A stretch of DNA of 63,045 nucleotides, taken from assembly GCF_002699205.1 (NCBI RefSeq), contig NZ_PABT01000018.1, positions 1 through 63,045 on the forward strand, written 5' to 3'. The stretch is from Allomuricauda sp. Its GTDB lineage: Bacteria; Bacteroidota; Bacteroidia; Flavobacteriales; Flavobacteriaceae. Position numbers and translations under genes: made by a program. A model generated the notes under the pieces. The model was not told the DNA's origin and searched no databases. It saw nothing but the letters and a program-made list of their open reading frames with translations. Numbering within the stretch: the first letter of the stretch is position 1; the number at the start of each line of letters is the position of its first letter. Shown here piece by piece: positions 61,652 through 63,045 of the stretch.

Positions 61652-63045
61652 CTACCTTTGAAAATAAAGCCAACCTGTCAACGGTTTTTGTACACCCCCG
61701 ATTTCGAGGACATAGTAATAGGTTCCCGAAGGAAGGCCCTGGGACGAGCTGGACACCCCGGAAACATTGGGGGTCCCATCCCAATTATTGGCATATCCCT
61801 CCTCCTCATAGACCAGGCTGCCATACTTGTCAAAGATCCTCAAGCTATTGTTCGGATAGTTTTCGATACAGCTAATGACGAAAGTATCATTGATGCCGTC
61901 ACCGTTCGGGGAGAATTCGTTGTAAACGACCAGACATTTCGGGCTTAAGGTCAATTCCGCGCTGTTGTTTGTCGTATCCGAATCTACAGGGGAAGACTGC
62001 ACCATTCCTGTTTGGACCAAATAGTTGTCAGAGGGCTCCACCCTGACCCGTATCTCCATCCATTCCCCACTGTTGGGCGCCAGTTCCCCAAGATTCCAGG
62101 AACCGTCCATATCATTGTAAACACCCGTGGAAGTCGAAACTCCCAGGAATTCAAAACCGGTCGGAATCACGTTCTCTATAAGCACATCGGTAAAACCGTT
62201 CGGCCCATTGTTGACCACGGTAACCGTGATCACGAGCTCATCGGAAATGGCAGGGGACATTTCACTGGAAGCCACGTCAACGGCAATATCGGAACAGACT
62301 TCCACGGTCTCGTTGTAAACACTTTTTTCCATCGTGGATTGGCATGCCCCTCCCATGTCGTACAAGACTGAAACAGAGGTGTTTTCGGTATCTTCCCAAT
62401 ATACTTTCACATAATTGTCGGAGTTTGTCCCCCCTTCCACAATGGCACCTCCGGTCACCTCCCATTGATAGTTGGATTTACCTTCCTCGGTGTAATAGGT
62501 GATGGTTTCGTTCAAGCAAGCTGTATTTGGGGAACTGCTTGTAATGGTAGGGTTGGAAACCTCGTTCACGGCCACCGTGATTTCCAGTCGCACTGAACTT
62601 TCACAACCATTGCTGCCCAAAAGGGCTGCATAGTATTTACCGCTGTCAACCAGCACAGTTTCCGTATCAAGCGGGATATCGGAATCCAGGCTGTCATACC
62701 ATACCACATCGGATTCGTTGACCATCAAATCCAATACCGTGGCTCCTTCCGTGGCGCAGAATTCCTGTAGGACATTATCCGTGGTCGGAGCCGTGGTATC
62801 ATTAATGAACACTGTTATCTTTGTTCTTTGTGCACTTTCGCAACCATTGTTGACACGGGCACCATAGTATGCTTTCCCATCAACCAGCGAAGTCTCTGTA
62901 TCAAGCGGGATATCGGAATCCATGCTGTCGTACCATACCACACCGCTCTCGTTGACATCGATGTCCGAAACGGTAGGCGCGTCGACGGCACAGAACTCCT
63001 GGACCGCATTGTCCGTGGTCGGTGCCGCAGTATCGTTAAGGGCAA
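61652..63045 (-). CDS. large T9SS type B substrate, 3' part only (adhesin-like)
   Basis: The frame is open across the right edge, so start and upstream domains are outside the window; 464 codons are seen. Two tandem modules of about 78-79 residues repeat the pattern APTTDN-x5-EFCA and VVWYDS-x-DSDIPLDTET, with NGCES near the end. Then comes a PKD/Ig-like module (TACLNETITYYTEEGK), a DUF11/CARDB-like domain (VNNGPNGFTDVLIENVIPTG) and the gliding-motility C-terminal domain (VYNEFSPNGDGINDTFVISC, LRIFDKYGSLVYEEEG, LPSGTYYYVLE, GWLYFQR), which targets the protein to the T9SS. Secreted or surface-attached, probably adhesion or motility related. Confidence 0.92.
   Translation of the reverse strand, partial: ALNDTAAPTTDNAVQEFCAVDAPTVSDIDVNESGVVWYDSMDSDIPLDTETSLVDGKAYYGARVNNGCESAQRTKITVFINDTTAPTTDNVLQEFCATEGATVLDLMVNESDVVWYDSLDSDIPLDTETVLVDSGKYYAALLGSNGCESSVRLEITVAVNEVSNPTITSSSPNTACLNETITYYTEEGKSNYQWEVTGGAIVEGGTNSDNYVKVYWEDTENTSVSVLYDMGGACQSTMEKSVYNETVEVCSDIAVDVASSEMSPAISDELVITVTVVNNGPNGFTDVLIENVIPTGFEFLGVSTSTGVYNDMDGSWNLGELAPNSGEWMEIRVRVEPSDNYLVQTGMVQSSPVDSDTTNNSAELTLSPKCLVVYNEFSPNGDGINDTFVISCIENYPNNSLRIFDKYGSLVYEEEGYANNWDGTPNVSGVSSSSQGLPSGTYYYVLEIGGVQKPLTGWLYFQR
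62578..63041 (-). repeat. tandem 234-237 bp protein repeats in the T9SS substrate
   Basis: Two adjacent modules start at NDTAAPTTD (63036 region) and NDTTAPTTD (about 62805). They share WYDS-x-DSDIPLDTET nearly base for base, which indicates recent duplication; a further copy probably lies beyond the window, because the first begins at the edge. Confidence 0.8.

Noticed and set aside
1..63045. CRISPR arrays, tRNA or rRNA genes
   Set aside because: No regularly spaced repeat series, cloverleaf-like sequence or rRNA signature was noticed on reading; a dedicated scan (tRNAscan-SE, CRISPR finder) was not possible.

Overview
The window looks like a chromosome segment of a marine-type Flavobacteriaceae bacterium (Bacteroidota). 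The reasons are four SusC/SusD pairs, ECF sigma/FecR regulators, TAnnTTTG-type promoters without Shine-Dalgarno sites, and a type IX secretion (T9SS) B-type C-terminal domain beside PorP/SprF and OmpA-family genes. The genus cannot be fixed from what I see; a Muricauda/Maribacter-like organism is a guess.

Layout. (1) 1-7.2 kb: a broken KDPG-aldolase remnant at the left edge, then a minus-strand operon sigma-FecR-SusC-SusD with a clear terminator. Divergent from it (7.5-12.6 kb) are a GH63-like lipoprotein glycosidase and a 1009-residue fusion of an APH-type kinase, an M23 peptidase-like domain and a class III PLP enzyme. (2) 12.6-14.3 kb: a decayed mobile-element scar holding the last 67 codons of a tyrosine recombinase, an unknown gene and an excisionase-like HTH gene. 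(3) 14.3-21.7 kb: second operon sigma-FecR-SusC-SusD-GDPD. (4) 22.1-24.3 kb: an Acg-like nitroreductase and a serine hydrolase. (5) 24.6-36.4 kb: third operon FecR-sigma-SusC-SusD-YdcF-like-GH92, followed by a PAP-like metallophosphatase. (6) 36.7-44.1 kb: fourth locus, an alkaline-phosphatase-superfamily phosphodiesterase-SusC-SusD, divergent from a TetR gene across a promoter region with twin operators. (7) 44.2-46.6 kb: IS3 transposase remnant, TetR, a Tat-exported HAD hydrolase and DoxX. (8) 46.9-53.2 kb: tripartite RND efflux operon and a small exported protein. (9) 53.9-57.0 kb: four accessory genes (two unknown, one primase/Toprim-like, one XRE-like). (10) 57.1-63.0 kb: membrane-bound AraC regulator, OmpA-family protein, PorP/SprF and a large T9SS substrate that runs off the right edge.

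How the genes fit together. Three consecutive SusCD loci (14-43 kb) each carry a phosphoester hydrolase: GDPD, PAP-like phosphatase, and phosphodiesterase. The GH92 in the middle locus has Gln where alpha-mannosidases of the family normally have the catalytic acid Glu, a change I associate with mannosyl-phosphate hydrolysis. I infer a regional specialisation in phosphorylated glycans or glycerophosphodiesters. Separately, the GH63 gene and the kinase/PLP fusion suggest stepwise breakdown of a glycosylated amino-alcohol, for example glucosyl-galactosyl-hydroxylysine of collagen. Both are hypotheses from family knowledge and context.
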